Both the position numbers and the translations under genes were made by a program. From Aquitalea denitrificans (GTDB taxonomy: Bacteria > Pseudomonadota > Gammaproteobacteria > Burkholderiales > Chromobacteriaceae), in contig NZ_CP047241.1 in NCBI RefSeq assembly GCF_009856625.1, forward strand, positions 4,340,001 through 4,404,000: a DNA stretch of 64,000 nucleotides, given 5' to 3'. Below the pieces are notes generated by a model. That model did no database searches. It was not told where the DNA came from and saw nothing but the letters and a program-made list of their open reading frames with translations. This document shows, in pieces, positions 18,754 through 26,717 of this stretch. Each line of letters opens with the position of its first letter. Within the stretch, counting starts at the first letter, position 1.

Positions 18754-19167
18754 ATGGCGGATATCGAACGACTGGAAACCTGGGTCAAGTACAAGAACGG
18801 CCTGTGCAGCGACTGCATGGGCAGTTGCTGTTCGATGCCGGTGGAAGTACGGCTGCCGGATCTGGTGCGCATGGGCGTGGTGGACGAATTCGAGCTGGAA
18901 GAGCCGATCAAGAACATCGCCAAGCGGCTGGAAAAGCAGCGGGTGATCCAGCATTTCAACTTCAAGCACGGCATCTTCACCCTGGCGCGGCGCGCCAATG
19001 GCGATTGCCAGTATCTGGACCAGCAAACCCGGCTGTGTATCATTTACGAGCGGCGGCCTAATACCTGCCGCAACCATCCCAAGGTCGGCCCCAAACCCGG
19101 CTTTTGCGCCTATACCCGCAACCCCAAGGCTGCCCGGCCGGTGCAGCCGGTCAAACTCAGCGGCTGA
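18754..19167 (+). CDS. YkgJ/UPF0153-family cysteine-cluster protein
   Basis: A 137-residue protein with the CxxCx3CC-type motif CSDCMGSCC near residues 18-26, then CQYLDQQTRLCIIYERRPNTCRNHP and a final C in GFCAY. The pattern is that of Zn- or Fe-S-binding YkgJ proteins of unknown function. It starts ten bases after rlhA and is most likely cotranscribed with it. A second, smaller member of the same family is at 26.3 kb. Confidence 0.85.
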   Translation: MADIERLETWVKYKNGLCSDCMGSCCSMPVEVRLPDLVRMGVVDEFELEEPIKNIAKRLEKQRVIQHFNFKHGIFTLARRANGDCQYLDQQTRLCIIYERRPNTCRNHPKVGPKPGFCAYTRNPKAARPVQPVKLSG

Positions 19168-19176
19168 TGCCGGTAT

Positions 19177-19192
19177 TGTTTCACGTGAAACC
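19177..19192. promoter_or_regulatory. parS-like ParB-loading site 2
   Basis: TGTTTCACGTGAAACC matches the parS consensus at 15 of 16 positions. It lies in the short gap between the YkgJ and YdcZ-type genes. Confidence 0.9.
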
Positions 19193-19219
19193 GCTGGCTA
19201 TCCCAAGCAAAGGACAAGC

Positions 19220-19684
19220 ATGAATTCCGTTTTTACCCTGATGGCCTTTGCCATTGGCGTGGTAGTGCCCTTGCAGGCGGTAGTCAACAATCAGCTCAAA
19301 TTGTTGTTGGGAGGTAGCACGGTGCTGGCGGCGATGATTTCCTTTGCCGTGGGCATGGTCAGCCTGTTGTTGCTGGCATTGTTCAGCGGGCAGAAATTCA
19401 GTGCCTTGGGCCAACTGGTACGCGGCGAGTGGTGGATGTTCATCGGCGGCCTGCTGGGGGCGTTTTTCGTGTTCGGTACCACCTTGCTGGCACCCCGGCT
19501 GGGCGTGGCGGCCATGCTGTCGCTGATCATCGCCGGCCAGGTGTGCACGTCCTTGCTGTTTGACCGCTTTGGCTGGCTGGCCATGCCGCTGCGCGAGGTT
19601 AACCTGCCACGGCTGGCCGGGGCCTTGCTGGTGGTGGTAGGGGTGCTGCTGGTGAACTTTGGCGACAAGTGGTTCAGCCGCTAG
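19220..19684 (+). CDS. DMT-superfamily transporter, YdcZ/DUF606 type
   Basis: A 154-residue integral membrane protein with five predicted helices. FAIGVVVPLQAVVNNQLKLLLGG and GQVCTSLLFDRFGWLAMPLREVNLPRLAGALLVVVGVLLV are hallmarks of the DUF606 (YdcZ) half-size DMT transporters. These are thought to dimerise to form an exporter-like unit. The substrate is unknown. AAGGACAAGC precedes the ATG at 19220; an upstream in-frame extension would read across the parS site. Confidence 0.83.
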   Translation: MNSVFTLMAFAIGVVVPLQAVVNNQLKLLLGGSTVLAAMISFAVGMVSLLLLALFSGQKFSALGQLVRGEWWMFIGGLLGAFFVFGTTLLAPRLGVAAMLSLIIAGQVCTSLLFDRFGWLAMPLREVNLPRLAGALLVVVGVLLVNFGDKWFSR

Positions 19685-19722
19685 TTATTCAACTGCTAGT
19701 TATTTTGCCGCGGAATGAAACG

Positions 19723-19747
19723 GGGGCTGGTCTGATAGACCAGCCCC
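19723..19747. terminator. Bidirectional terminator
   Basis: GGGGCTGGTCT-GAT-AGACCAGCCCC is a perfect 11-bp stem between the convergent YdcZ-type and glycine-zipper genes. Confidence 0.8.
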
Positions 19748-19769
19748 TTGTGTTTGGGCATGAGGCAGC

Positions 19770-20228
19770 TCAGGGCAGACGCGGCGGCGGATAGTAGGGT
19801 GCAGCATAGCGCTGCTGGCCAGGGACCTGATTGCCCTTGGCATACATGCACTGGGTGTAGGCCAGATTGTAGCGATACTGGGCATCGCGGCCGCTATAGC
19901 GTGCTTCGCCACTACCTGCCGCCGTGCCGGCAATCAGGCCCATGCCGGCACCGACACCGGCACCCTGGTGACCACCCATCAGTGCACCTGCTGCCGCACC
20001 TACCGCAGTACCCAGCGCCATATTGCCAGCCATCGCATTGGTGGATGCATCGGCACTGCTGCCACCGCTGCTGGCTTCAGCATACTGGCGGCATTGCTGT
20101 TCTTCCTGGGCAAATACGTCAAAGGGTTTGCCGGCAGCCGGCATTACCGCCACGGTAGGGCCAAGCGGGACGGTACTGCATGCTGTCAGACCGATTGCTG
20201 TCAATGGCAACCACAGCAGTTTGTTCAT
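19770..20228 (-). CDS. Glycine-zipper lipoprotein (YMGG-like)
   Basis: A 152-residue predicted lipoprotein. MNKLLWLPLTAIGLTACSTVP carries a lipobox LTAC, placing the lipidated Cys at residue 17. Residues of about 66-107 form a glycine zipper (NMALGTAVGAAAGALMGG and GAGVGAGMGLIAGTAAGSG) likely to insert in or pack against a membrane. The C-terminus QYRYNLAYTQCMYAKGNQVPG is shared with many YMGG-type proteins. The function is unknown. It is followed upstream by another exported protein gene on the same strand. Confidence 0.83.
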   Translation of the reverse strand: MNKLLWLPLTAIGLTACSTVPLGPTVAVMPAAGKPFDVFAQEEQQCRQYAEASSGGSSADASTNAMAGNMALGTAVGAAAGALMGGHQGAGVGAGMGLIAGTAAGSGEARYSGRDAQYRYNLAYTQCMYAKGNQVPGQQRYAAPYYPPPRLP

Positions 20229-20244
20229 GATCTTGCTTCCTGGG

Positions 20245-20670
20245 TTATTGGGGGGGCTTGGCCGGAACGGTTTTCCAGCCGCCAGGACACTCGCTGATAT
20301 AAGGGTAGTACTGCTTGGCTGCCTTGCAGTAGTACCACACTTGTGCCGGCGGCGGACTGGCTGTTTCTTCCACCTGTGTCGGTGCTACCGGTACCGGTGT
20401 CACTACCGGCGCAGCGATCACCACCGGGGGTACATCCGGGGCCGGGTAGGGATAGACCGGTGCGCTGTACCAGTACCAGGCACCACCTGCTACCCACCAC
20501 CAACCCAGACGGCCATGGTAGTAGCCATGGTGCCAGTAGCCGTCGTTCCAGTGTTCGAAGCGTGGCGGGCCGGGAAAGAAGCCTGGCGGATGGGCCTGGG
20601 CTGCCTGAATGCCGGCAAGGCCGGTTATGGCCAGTAGTGCCAAGCCTGCCAGGCGGGTAAGAGATGTCAT
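20245..20670 (-). CDS. Exported Trp/Tyr/Pro-rich protein, unknown function
   Basis: A 141-residue protein with signal peptide MTSLTRLAGLALLAITGLAG ending at AQA. An aromatic, His-rich segment follows (HWNDGYWHHGYYHGRLGWWW), then a proline-rich linker. The C-terminal module VWYYCKAAKQYYPYISECPGGW has two Cys and recurs in exported betaproteobacterial proteins. No function is known. It lies 16 bp upstream of the glycine-zipper lipoprotein on the same strand, so the two are probably one transcript involved in the cell envelope. Confidence 0.75.
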   Translation of the reverse strand: MTSLTRLAGLALLAITGLAGIQAAQAHPPGFFPGPPRFEHWNDGYWHHGYYHGRLGWWWVAGGAWYWYSAPVYPYPAPDVPPVVIAAPVVTPVPVAPTQVEETASPPPAQVWYYCKAAKQYYPYISECPGGWKTVPAKPPQ

Positions 20671-20742
20671 GTCAGTTTCCTCATGCCCCCGGCCAGCTGT
20701 TTGCCTGGCCGGGATGCAAGACGGTGATTGCGGTTTACCGCA

Positions 20743-21243
20743 TCAGTTCTTCGGCAGCGGAGCCGAAGCAGGACGGTGGCGTGGCATGTGGTGCTGCATG
20801 CCATCACGCATGTGCCGGGCTTCCTGATCGAACTGCTTTTGCTGTTCCGGGCTCAGTTTCTGGTACAGCGCCTTGGTGGCTGCTACATGCTTTTGCATCA
20901 TGTCCAGATGCTGCTGCATCATTTTTACCCGGCCATCCATTTGTTCCGGCAGTGTCGCATCCGGCTTGGCCATTGGCATGGCCGGCGCTTGTGCCGACTT
21001 CATGGCATCGATATAGGCTTTCCACGCAGTTTCCTGCGCCGGCTGAATTTTCAGCCTGTCGTGTAGCATTTGCAGGTGCTGTTCCATCATGGCCTGGCGT
21101 TTGGCCGGGTCCATCTGCCACATATGTGCCGACATGCCCTTGTCGCCCATGGGACAATCATCACCCTTGCCCATGGCATGGACAGTGGTAGCGGCTGCGC
21201 CGCCCAAGAGGCCGACAATCAACAGCGATTTGATCAGTTTCAT
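20743..21243 (-). CDS. Spy/CpxP-family periplasmic protein
   Basis: A 166-residue exported helical protein. The signal peptide is MKLIKSLLIVGLLGGAAATT up to VHA. The mature part is Met-, His- and Gln-rich, with two LTxxQ-like repeats, LKIQPAQETAWKAYIDAMK and LSPEQQKQFDQEARHM. This is the pattern of Spy/CpxP periplasmic chaperones and metal-responsive relatives. The Met/His content may bind copper or similar metals, which is inference. The ATG at 21243 is preferred because it gives the signal peptide; a much longer upstream reading frame is open only by chance. Confidence 0.78.
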   Translation of the reverse strand: MKLIKSLLIVGLLGGAAATTVHAMGKGDDCPMGDKGMSAHMWQMDPAKRQAMMEQHLQMLHDRLKIQPAQETAWKAYIDAMKSAQAPAMPMAKPDATLPEQMDGRVKMMQQHLDMMQKHVAATKALYQKLSPEQQKQFDQEARHMRDGMQHHMPRHRPASAPLPKN

Positions 21244-21457
21244 GGTGCTTTTCCTCGTGCAGGTAAAAGGGGATGAGTGCAGTATCGATGGTAGATGTCT
21301 GCCAAGTATTGCCGGTGATGCGTCAATTGTTAGCAATGATGAAACATGCAAAATCATGTCAAGCAGGCAGTCGGCTGGCTGTTTGTCGCGGGCAGGGCTA
21401 CACTGCGTCGGTTTATTTGGCAGCAGTGTGTTTGCTGTCCACAACAGGATGATAGGC

Positions 21458-21736
21458 ATGAGTGAAAAACAGTCCGCCGACCCGATGCACGGCATGACGC
21501 TGGAAAAGATTCTGCAGGCGCTGGTGGAGCACTTCGGCTGGCCGGAGTTGGGCCGACGGATTGCCATCCGCTGTTTCAATCATGAGCCCAGCATCAAGTC
21601 CAGCCTGGTGTTTTTACGCCGCACGCCGTGGGCGCGCAGCCAGGTGGAAGCCTTGTTTGTTGAAATGAAAAACCGCCCGGCAAGCGTAGCCGGCAAGGAC
21701 ATGCGGCCCAGACTGTTTTCTGCGCGGCAGAAGTGA
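21458..21736 (+). CDS. VF530-family DNA-binding protein (DUF2132)
   Basis: A 92-residue protein with the VF530 core: DPMHGMTLEKILQALVEHFGWPELGRRI, then IRCFNHEPSIKSSLVFLRRTPWAR and the helix QVEALFVEM. VF530 from Vibrio is a small alpha-helical protein annotated as DNA-binding from its fold; the target is unknown. ATG follows ACAGGATGATAGGC. It is monocistronic and precedes the GST gene by 110 bp. Confidence 0.85.
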   Translation: MSEKQSADPMHGMTLEKILQALVEHFGWPELGRRIAIRCFNHEPSIKSSLVFLRRTPWARSQVEALFVEMKNRPASVAGKDMRPRLFSARQK

Positions 21737-21846
21737 TGCCGGCATGGCAGCTTGAAAATGACGCCAGGCTGCCCCAATTGCAGTAGATGGTGGTGCCGCT
21801 GCAGCAATGGGCACCTTGTTGCACGTTCTGTTGATCAGGAGATGGG

Positions 21847-22458
21847 ATGAAACTCTATTACTCGCCGGGGGCTTGCTCCCTGTCGCCACACATCGTGCTG
21901 CATGCCAGCGGCCTGCCGTTTTCGGTGGAAAAGGTGAATCTGCGCGTTAATCCGCACCTGACCGCCAGCGGTGTCGAATTTGCCAGTATCAATGCCAAGG
22001 GCTATGTACCGGCTTTGCAGCTGGAAGACGGCACGGTGCTGAGCGAAGGGGTGGCCATTGTGCAATACCTGGCCGACCTGGTGCCGGAACGCAAGCTGGC
22101 CCCGACCAATGGCACGCTGGCGCGTTACCGTTTGCAAGAGTGGCTGAACTACATTGCTACCGAAATTCACAAGAGTTTCTCCCCTTTGTTCTACCCGGGT
22201 ACGGATGAGGTGAAGAATGCCGCCTGGGACAAGCTGCGTAGCCGTTTTGGCGTGATCGAGGCTCAGCTGGCCCAAACGCCCTACCTGCTGGGCGATGATT
22301 TCTCGGTAGCGGATGCCTATTTGTTTACCTGCCTTAACTGGGCAGAGATGGTGCAGCGCTCGCTGGCGGATTTCCCGGCCATCAGCGCGTTCATGAACCG
22401 TGTCCATGCACTGCCGGCAGTACAGTCAGCGCTGAAGGATGAAGGCTTGCTGCGCTGA
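21847..22458 (+). CDS. Glutathione S-transferase, beta class
   Basis: A 203-residue cytosolic GST. The N-terminal thioredoxin-like domain begins MKLYYSPGACSLSPHIVLH with the beta-class catalytic Cys10. The glutathione-binding GYVPALQLEDGTVLSEGVAIVQYL has the cis-Pro and the ES-like pair. The all-helical domain follows with YLLGDDFSVADAYLFTCLNW. It probably conjugates glutathione to electrophiles. It ends at a strong terminator. Confidence 0.9.
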   Translation: MKLYYSPGACSLSPHIVLHASGLPFSVEKVNLRVNPHLTASGVEFASINAKGYVPALQLEDGTVLSEGVAIVQYLADLVPERKLAPTNGTLARYRLQEWLNYIATEIHKSFSPLFYPGTDEVKNAAWDKLRSRFGVIEAQLAQTPYLLGDDFSVADAYLFTCLNWAEMVQRSLADFPAISAFMNRVHALPAVQSALKDEGLLR

Positions 22459-22481
22459 ATCCACTGCAGCATCATCAACCG

Positions 22482-22512
22482 CGCCCGCAATTGCCTGCGG
22501 GCGTTTTGTTTT
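22482..22512 (+). terminator. Terminator of the GST gene
   Basis: CGCCCGCA-ATTGCC-TGCGGGCG stem followed by TTTTGTTTT. Confidence 0.85.
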
Positions 22513-22525
22513 GATATGGCAGCGC

Positions 22526-22541
22526 GGTTTCACGTGAAACC
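22526..22541. promoter_or_regulatory. parS-like ParB-loading site 3
   Basis: GGTTTCACGTGAAACC contains the complete 14-bp core GTTTCACGTGAAAC and is itself a perfect 16-bp palindrome. It lies between the GST terminator and the MazG-like gene. Confidence 0.87.
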
Positions 22542-22561
22542 CGGGCTGCAGGAGCATGTGC

Positions 22562-22915
22562 ATGACTGAACAGCCCTTGATTGAAACCGCTGCGCTGGAA
22601 GCCGCCTTGCAGCGCTTTGCCGACGAACGCCATTGGCAGCGCTATCACACGCCGCGCAACCTGATGCTGGCGCTGACCGGGGAAGTGGGCGAACTGGCGG
22701 AAATCTTCCAGTGGCTGACCGACGAGGAAGTGGCCCAACTGGCAGACGACCCGGCCCGCTTCACCCATTTGCAGGAAGAAGTGGCCGATGTGCTGCTGTA
22801 TCTGGTGCGGCTGGCCAGCGTGATGAAGCTGGATATCAATGCGGCCGTGCGCGACAAATTGCAAAAGAATGCCATCAAGTACCCGGCACCGGCACCGGAT
22901 GCCCCAGCGGCTTGA
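22562..22915 (+). CDS. MazG-like nucleotide pyrophosphohydrolase (DCTPP1/RS21-C6 type)
   Basis: A protein of about 117 residues of the all-alpha NTP pyrophosphatase superfamily. The metal-binding helices carry LMLALTGEVGELAEIFQWL (ExxE of motif one) and HLQEEVADVLLYLVRLA (ExxD). RS21-C6-like enzymes clean up modified dCTP and related nucleotides. GGAG at 22551 fits the ATG at 22562 better than the ATG at 22556. It is followed by the sirtuin gene after about 90 bp. Confidence 0.87.
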   Translation: MTEQPLIETAALEAALQRFADERHWQRYHTPRNLMLALTGEVGELAEIFQWLTDEEVAQLADDPARFTHLQEEVADVLLYLVRLASVMKLDINAAVRDKLQKNAIKYPAPAPDAPAA

Positions 22916-23008
22916 TGTCGGGCAAGTTTGCTGCAGCGGATTTTTGCGTGGCAAGCGCATGCTAGCCTAAGCTTGGCAGCAATAAAAAGCAGGTGCAGGA
23001 GACAGTAG

Positions 23009-23743
23009 ATGCAGCAGGAAATCATGCAACTGGCCAGTGCCATCCGGCAGGCAGGGCATATCGTGGTATTGAGTGGTGCCGGCATGAGCACCGAATCGGG
23101 CATTCCGGACTTCCGCTCGGCCAAGGGCTTGTGGCAGCAGGGCATGCAGCTGGAGGAGCTGGTGTCCATTGATTACTTCCGTGCCGACCCCGAAGCCTTC
23201 TGGCATAGCTTCAAGCAGTTGTTCCACACCAAGCTGCTGGGCAATTACCAGCCCAATGCCGGGCATCAGTTTCTGGCCTGGCTGGAAGAGGCTGGCAAGC
23301 AGGTGTCGATACTGACGCAGAATATCGACGGCCTGCACGGCGTGGCGGGCAGCCGTCATGTTTCCGAGCTGCACGGCACCTTGCGCACGGCCAGCTGCCC
23401 GTCCTGCGGGCGCCGCCAGGGGTTGGAATACATCAATCACCATGTGCTGCCACTGTGCACTCACTGCATGGATGTGCTGAAGCCGGATGTAGTGCTGTAT
23501 GGTGAGCCTGTGCCGCTGATCGAGCACGCTTTTGATGTGGCGGTGTCGGCAGATCTGCTGCTGGTGCTGGGTTCCTCACTGGAGGTTTCCCCGGTCAACC
23601 AGATTCCGCTGGAAGCGGCGCGCGCCGGGGTGATGACTGCGCTGATCAATTACACCCCCACGCGCATGGACCGGGTGTTTGATCTGACCATACAGGCGGG
23701 CATTGGCGAAACCTGCCAGCAACTGCGCACCCTGCTGGGCTGA
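23009..23743 (+). CDS. Sir2-family NAD-dependent protein deacylase
   Basis: A 244-residue sirtuin. It has the NAD-binding GAGMSTESGIPDFRS at residues 23-37, TQNIDGLHG at 103-111 with the catalytic His122 in SELHGT, and four zinc cysteines (C130, C133, C150, C153). The YxxR-type acyl-pocket residues of CobB-class desuccinylases are not evident, so deacetylation or another deacylation is left open. A GGAG site precedes the ATG. Confidence 0.92.
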   Translation: MQQEIMQLASAIRQAGHIVVLSGAGMSTESGIPDFRSAKGLWQQGMQLEELVSIDYFRADPEAFWHSFKQLFHTKLLGNYQPNAGHQFLAWLEEAGKQVSILTQNIDGLHGVAGSRHVSELHGTLRTASCPSCGRRQGLEYINHHVLPLCTHCMDVLKPDVVLYGEPVPLIEHAFDVAVSADLLLVLGSSLEVSPVNQIPLEAARAGVMTALINYTPTRMDRVFDLTIQAGIGETCQQLRTLLG

Positions 23744-23836
23744 ACAGGTCGCAGTGCCAGACCGCGCTGGCTGGCAATTTGTCAGCAGCCATTCTATTTT
23801 TAAGTGTTTTCTACCAATTGCTTAAATAGGATGGCC

Positions 23837-24640
23837 ATGACAGACATCAATTGGACTCACTGGGGCGACCTGGCGGTACAGGCCGGCATCAATATTGTTT
23901 CTGCCATTGCCCTGTGGGTAGTGGGACGCTGGTTAATCGGCTTGGCAGGGCGGCTGATGGATGAGCAGCTGGTTGCCCGCAAACTGGACCCAACCCTGCG
24001 CCGTTACGCCCATTCTTTCCTGTCAGTCAGCCTGACTGTGGTGCTGGTCATTGCCATGCTGGGCTTCTTTGGCGTGCAGACAGCCAGCTTTGCCGCCATC
24101 ATCGGTGCTGCTGGTGTGGCCATTGGCCTGGCCTGGAGCGGCCTGCTGGCCAATTTTGCCGCTGGGATCTTTCTGGTGGTGCTACGTCCATTCAAGGTGG
24201 GTGATGTAGTGAGTGTGGCCGGTATCAGCGGTACGGTGCGTGAAGTGGGACTGTTTTCCACCGTCATTGATACGCCGGATAATGTGATGACGCTGATTGG
24301 CAACAACAAGATATTTTCCGACAACATCCAGAACTTCAGTGCCAATGGCTATCGCCGGGTCGACCTGAAAGCACAGCTGGCCGGTAGTGCCGATCATGCA
24401 CAGGCCATCAAACTGTTACGCGAGAAGATTGCTGCCATTCCCAATGTGCTGAGCGAGCCTGCTCCCACCGTGGCCCTGCTTGAGTTCAGCACTCTGGGTC
24501 CGGTGCTGGCTGTGCGTCCTTGCTGCCATCCTGCGGATTACTGGCAGGTTTATTTCGACAGCAATCGCGTTATTCGCGAAGCGCTGGCCGAGGCCGGTTT
24601 CCCCAGTCCGGAGCACGCCATGGTGGTGCGCCAAGGTTGA
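23837..24640 (+). CDS. Small-conductance mechanosensitive channel, MscS family
   Basis: A protein of about 267 residues. It has three transmembrane helices: INIVSAIALWVVGRWLIGLAG, LSVSLTVVLVIAMLGFFGV, and the pore helix AAIIGAAGVAIGLAWSGLLANFAAGIF with its Gly/Ala packing pattern. The beta domain starts at RPFKVGDVVSVAGISGTVREVG, and a VIDTPDNVMTLIGNNKIFS strand follows. It releases osmolytes on hypo-osmotic shock. The start ATG at 23837 has AGGA just upstream; the frame is open to 23804. No other gene appears to share the transcript. Confidence 0.92.
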   Translation: MTDINWTHWGDLAVQAGINIVSAIALWVVGRWLIGLAGRLMDEQLVARKLDPTLRRYAHSFLSVSLTVVLVIAMLGFFGVQTASFAAIIGAAGVAIGLAWSGLLANFAAGIFLVVLRPFKVGDVVSVAGISGTVREVGLFSTVIDTPDNVMTLIGNNKIFSDNIQNFSANGYRRVDLKAQLAGSADHAQAIKLLREKIAAIPNVLSEPAPTVALLEFSTLGPVLAVRPCCHPADYWQVYFDSNRVIREALAEAGFPSPEHAMVVRQG

Positions 24641-24843
24641 ATGCAGACTGTTCAGGGTTTGCAGATGTTTGGCAAACCCTTCTCGCTTTCTGAAAGGATG
24701 GCGAGGCTCCCTTCTTCAATTGGCAGGGCAAGGGCGGGGGGTAGGGGAATAGATAAAAATTCTGTAGAATCAATAAGTTAGTCGAAATTACCGGCTTTGC
24801 CGGGTCCAGTATAATCGCACTACTTAATTTGTCCGCAACCTGC

Positions 24844-24872
24844 AAAGCCCTGATGATTCAGGGCTTTTTTTG
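24844..24872 (+). terminator. Strong terminator between mscS and the HD-GYP gene
   Basis: AAAGCCCTGA-TGAT-TCAGGGCTTT followed by TTTT on the plus strand. It lies about 200 bp beyond mscS and directly abuts the end of the minus-strand HD-GYP gene, so it may end transcription in both directions. A TATAAT at 24810-24815 just upstream could start a short RNA ending here. Confidence 0.8.
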
Positions 24873-24875
24873 CGA

Positions 24876-26090
24876 CTAGAGAAAGCGTAGCGGGTCGATG
24901 CGCCATTTGCCGGGTGATTCATGGCTGACGATCTTGTCGCCGCCGCCAGCACCCATGCCGCGTGACAGGTCCACCACTTCCGGGGGAATGTAGGTATTGC
25001 TTTTGGTGCTGAAGAACACCTTTACCCTGGGCGATACCAGATTATTATCGTTCTGTTCGATCACCACGCCCAGCCGCCCGCTTTCCAGCCGTACCAGCGT
25101 GCCGATGGGGTAAATGCCGATACAGCGCATGAAAGCCTGTACCAGTACCGGGTTGAAGTGGAATTTCGACCACTCGAAAATCTTGCGCAAGGCATCGGTA
25201 GGTGGCATGCCCTTGTGGTAGCAGCGATCCGAAGTCAGGGCATCGTAAACATCCACAATGGCTGCCATCTGCCCCAGTTGGGAGATTTCCTCACCTTTTA
25301 GCCCTTCTGGATAACCGCTGCCGTCGTGGCGCTCGTGATGCTGGGCCGCCACCTTCACCGCTGTGTCGGAAATACCCTGGGTGGCGAGCAGGATCTGCTT
25401 GCTTTCCACCACATGGCATTTCATCACCGCAAACTCCTGCTCGGTGAGCTTGCCAGGTTTGTTGAGGATGCTGTCCGGCACCTTCATCTTGCCGATATCG
25501 TGCAGCATGCCGCCAATGCCGGCGTGGTGAATCACCTCGCGGCTCATGTTCATGGCTTTGCAAAAGCTCACCATCAGCGCGCCCACGCTGACCGAATGCT
25601 GGAAGGTGTAATTGTCCTTGTCCTTGATGCGGCATAGCGACAGCAAGGCACCACCATTGCGCAGGATGGAGGTGGTCATCTTTTCGATCGACGGTTCCAC
25701 CATTTCCAGCTGCACTTGCTTGCCCAGCCGTACATCCTGCAGGATGCTGCGCACAATCAGGTTGGCTTCGTTGTGAATCAGCTGGGCGCGGCCGAATTCA
25801 GCCGCTGCGTCCACCTGACGCTCTGCCGGGGCTTCGCGGCTGGCCAGGTCGATGATTTCCTGTTCCAGCTTGTGTTTGACTTCGGAAATCGTCGGGGCAT
25901 GGGCTAAGTCCATGCCTTTTTCGGTATCGATGTAGACTTCGTGAATGCCGGCATCAGCTATCTTGTGAATGGCGCTTTCATCCTTGACCAGGAAGCGTTT
26001 CAGCAAAAACGGATGTGACATCCAGTCGCAGTTCAGGTCGTGGATGTACATGCCCACCCTGAGGTCGGACACGTCGATGCACTTGATCAT
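24876..26090 (-). CDS. HD-GYP domain protein, cyclic-di-GMP phosphodiesterase type
   Basis: A 404-residue protein. The N-terminal DUF3391 region (1 to about 130) starts MIKCIDVSDLRVGMYIHDL. The HD-GYP domain that follows has the metal pair in GGMLHDIGKMKVP, the conserved AAQHHERHDGSGYPEGL and VDVYDALTSDRCYHKG. All HD-GYP signature residues are present, so hydrolysis of c-di-GMP is likely. The first 130 residues may sense or bind a partner. There is no membrane segment. It is divergent from a small YkgJ gene, and a chemoreceptor gene follows, which hints at a motility or surface lifestyle role. Confidence 0.92.
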   Translation of the reverse strand: MIKCIDVSDLRVGMYIHDLNCDWMSHPFLLKRFLVKDESAIHKIADAGIHEVYIDTEKGMDLAHAPTISEVKHKLEQEIIDLASREAPAERQVDAAAEFGRAQLIHNEANLIVRSILQDVRLGKQVQLEMVEPSIEKMTTSILRNGGALLSLCRIKDKDNYTFQHSVSVGALMVSFCKAMNMSREVIHHAGIGGMLHDIGKMKVPDSILNKPGKLTEQEFAVMKCHVVESKQILLATQGISDTAVKVAAQHHERHDGSGYPEGLKGEEISQLGQMAAIVDVYDALTSDRCYHKGMPPTDALRKIFEWSKFHFNPVLVQAFMRCIGIYPIGTLVRLESGRLGVVIEQNDNNLVSPRVKVFFSTKSNTYIPPEVVDLSRGMGAGGGDKIVSHESPGKWRIDPLRFL

Positions 26091-26151
26091 TACTTGAGCT
26101 CTGACTTGTTGGCAGTGGGACGGTGCTGCACGGTTTTATGAGTATGAAGGC

Positions 26152-26166
26152 AAGACATAATGTCTT
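26152..26166. promoter_or_regulatory. Palindrome in the HD-GYP/YkgJ divergent promoter
   Basis: AAGACATAATGTCTT is a perfect inverted repeat with one central base. A related palindrome, GACAATATATTTGTC, lies at 26541-26555 on the other side of the YkgJ gene. The arrangement suggests operator sites for one regulator, but the protein is unknown. Confidence 0.4.
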
Positions 26167-26268
26167 ATTGTAAATTATCTAGGTCCGCTTGGCAGGCAAG
26201 CCGTGCTGGCAAATGCCGGCTTTGTGGTATGGTGGCGCACTTTTTCTGCTGCCTTCAGGCCTGACACC

Positions 26269-26523
26269 ATGGAATGCCGCCTTCACTGCGGTGCCTGCTG
26301 CATCGCCCCTTCCATTTCTTCTCCCATTCCGGGCATGCCAGAAGGCAAGCCCGCTGGTGTGCGCTGCATCCAGCTGGACAGCAATAATTTGTGCCTGTTG
26401 TTTGGGCATGCCGAGCGGCCTGCAGTCTGTGCCGGCTTGCAACCTGCTATGGAAATGTGCGGTGAAAGCAACAGTCATGCAATGCAGTGGCTGAGCGATC
26501 TGGAAGCCAGAACCGCTCCATAA
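26269..26523 (+). CDS. Small YkgJ-family cysteine-cluster protein
   Basis: An 84-residue protein beginning MECRLHCGACCIAPSIS, with the C-x3-C-x2-CC cluster motif at residues 3-11. Further cysteines occur in GVRCIQLDSNNLCLLFG and PAVCAGLQP...EMCG. It fits YkgJ/DUF3109-like metal-binding proteins of unknown function. The ATG at 26269 is chosen because the motif is N-terminal in the family; no strong ribosome binding site is visible. It is flanked by AT-rich palindromes. Confidence 0.72.
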   Translation: MECRLHCGACCIAPSISSPIPGMPEGKPAGVRCIQLDSNNLCLLFGHAERPAVCAGLQPAMEMCGESNSHAMQWLSDLEARTAP

Positions 26524-26717
26524 GATATTGTTATTTAAAAGACAATATATTTGTCATAAATTGACTCAGTGTTTTCCCCGCTTGTGCTCTTGCATGTTTT
26601 TTGATCACAAACTGGCCGTCGCTTAACGATATCCCCCAATATGTTAAAGAGTTTGTGTCAAGACAGGGCTGGCCTGCGCCAGACTCATGCATAAAAACAG
26701 CGCTCGGGGAAATGGCA

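Noticed and set aside
16755..19043. Long minus-strand open frame (762 codons) opposite rlhA and the YkgJ gene
   Set aside because: It spans two real plus-strand genes, has no recognisable motif and reflects high-GC codon structure on the opposite strand.
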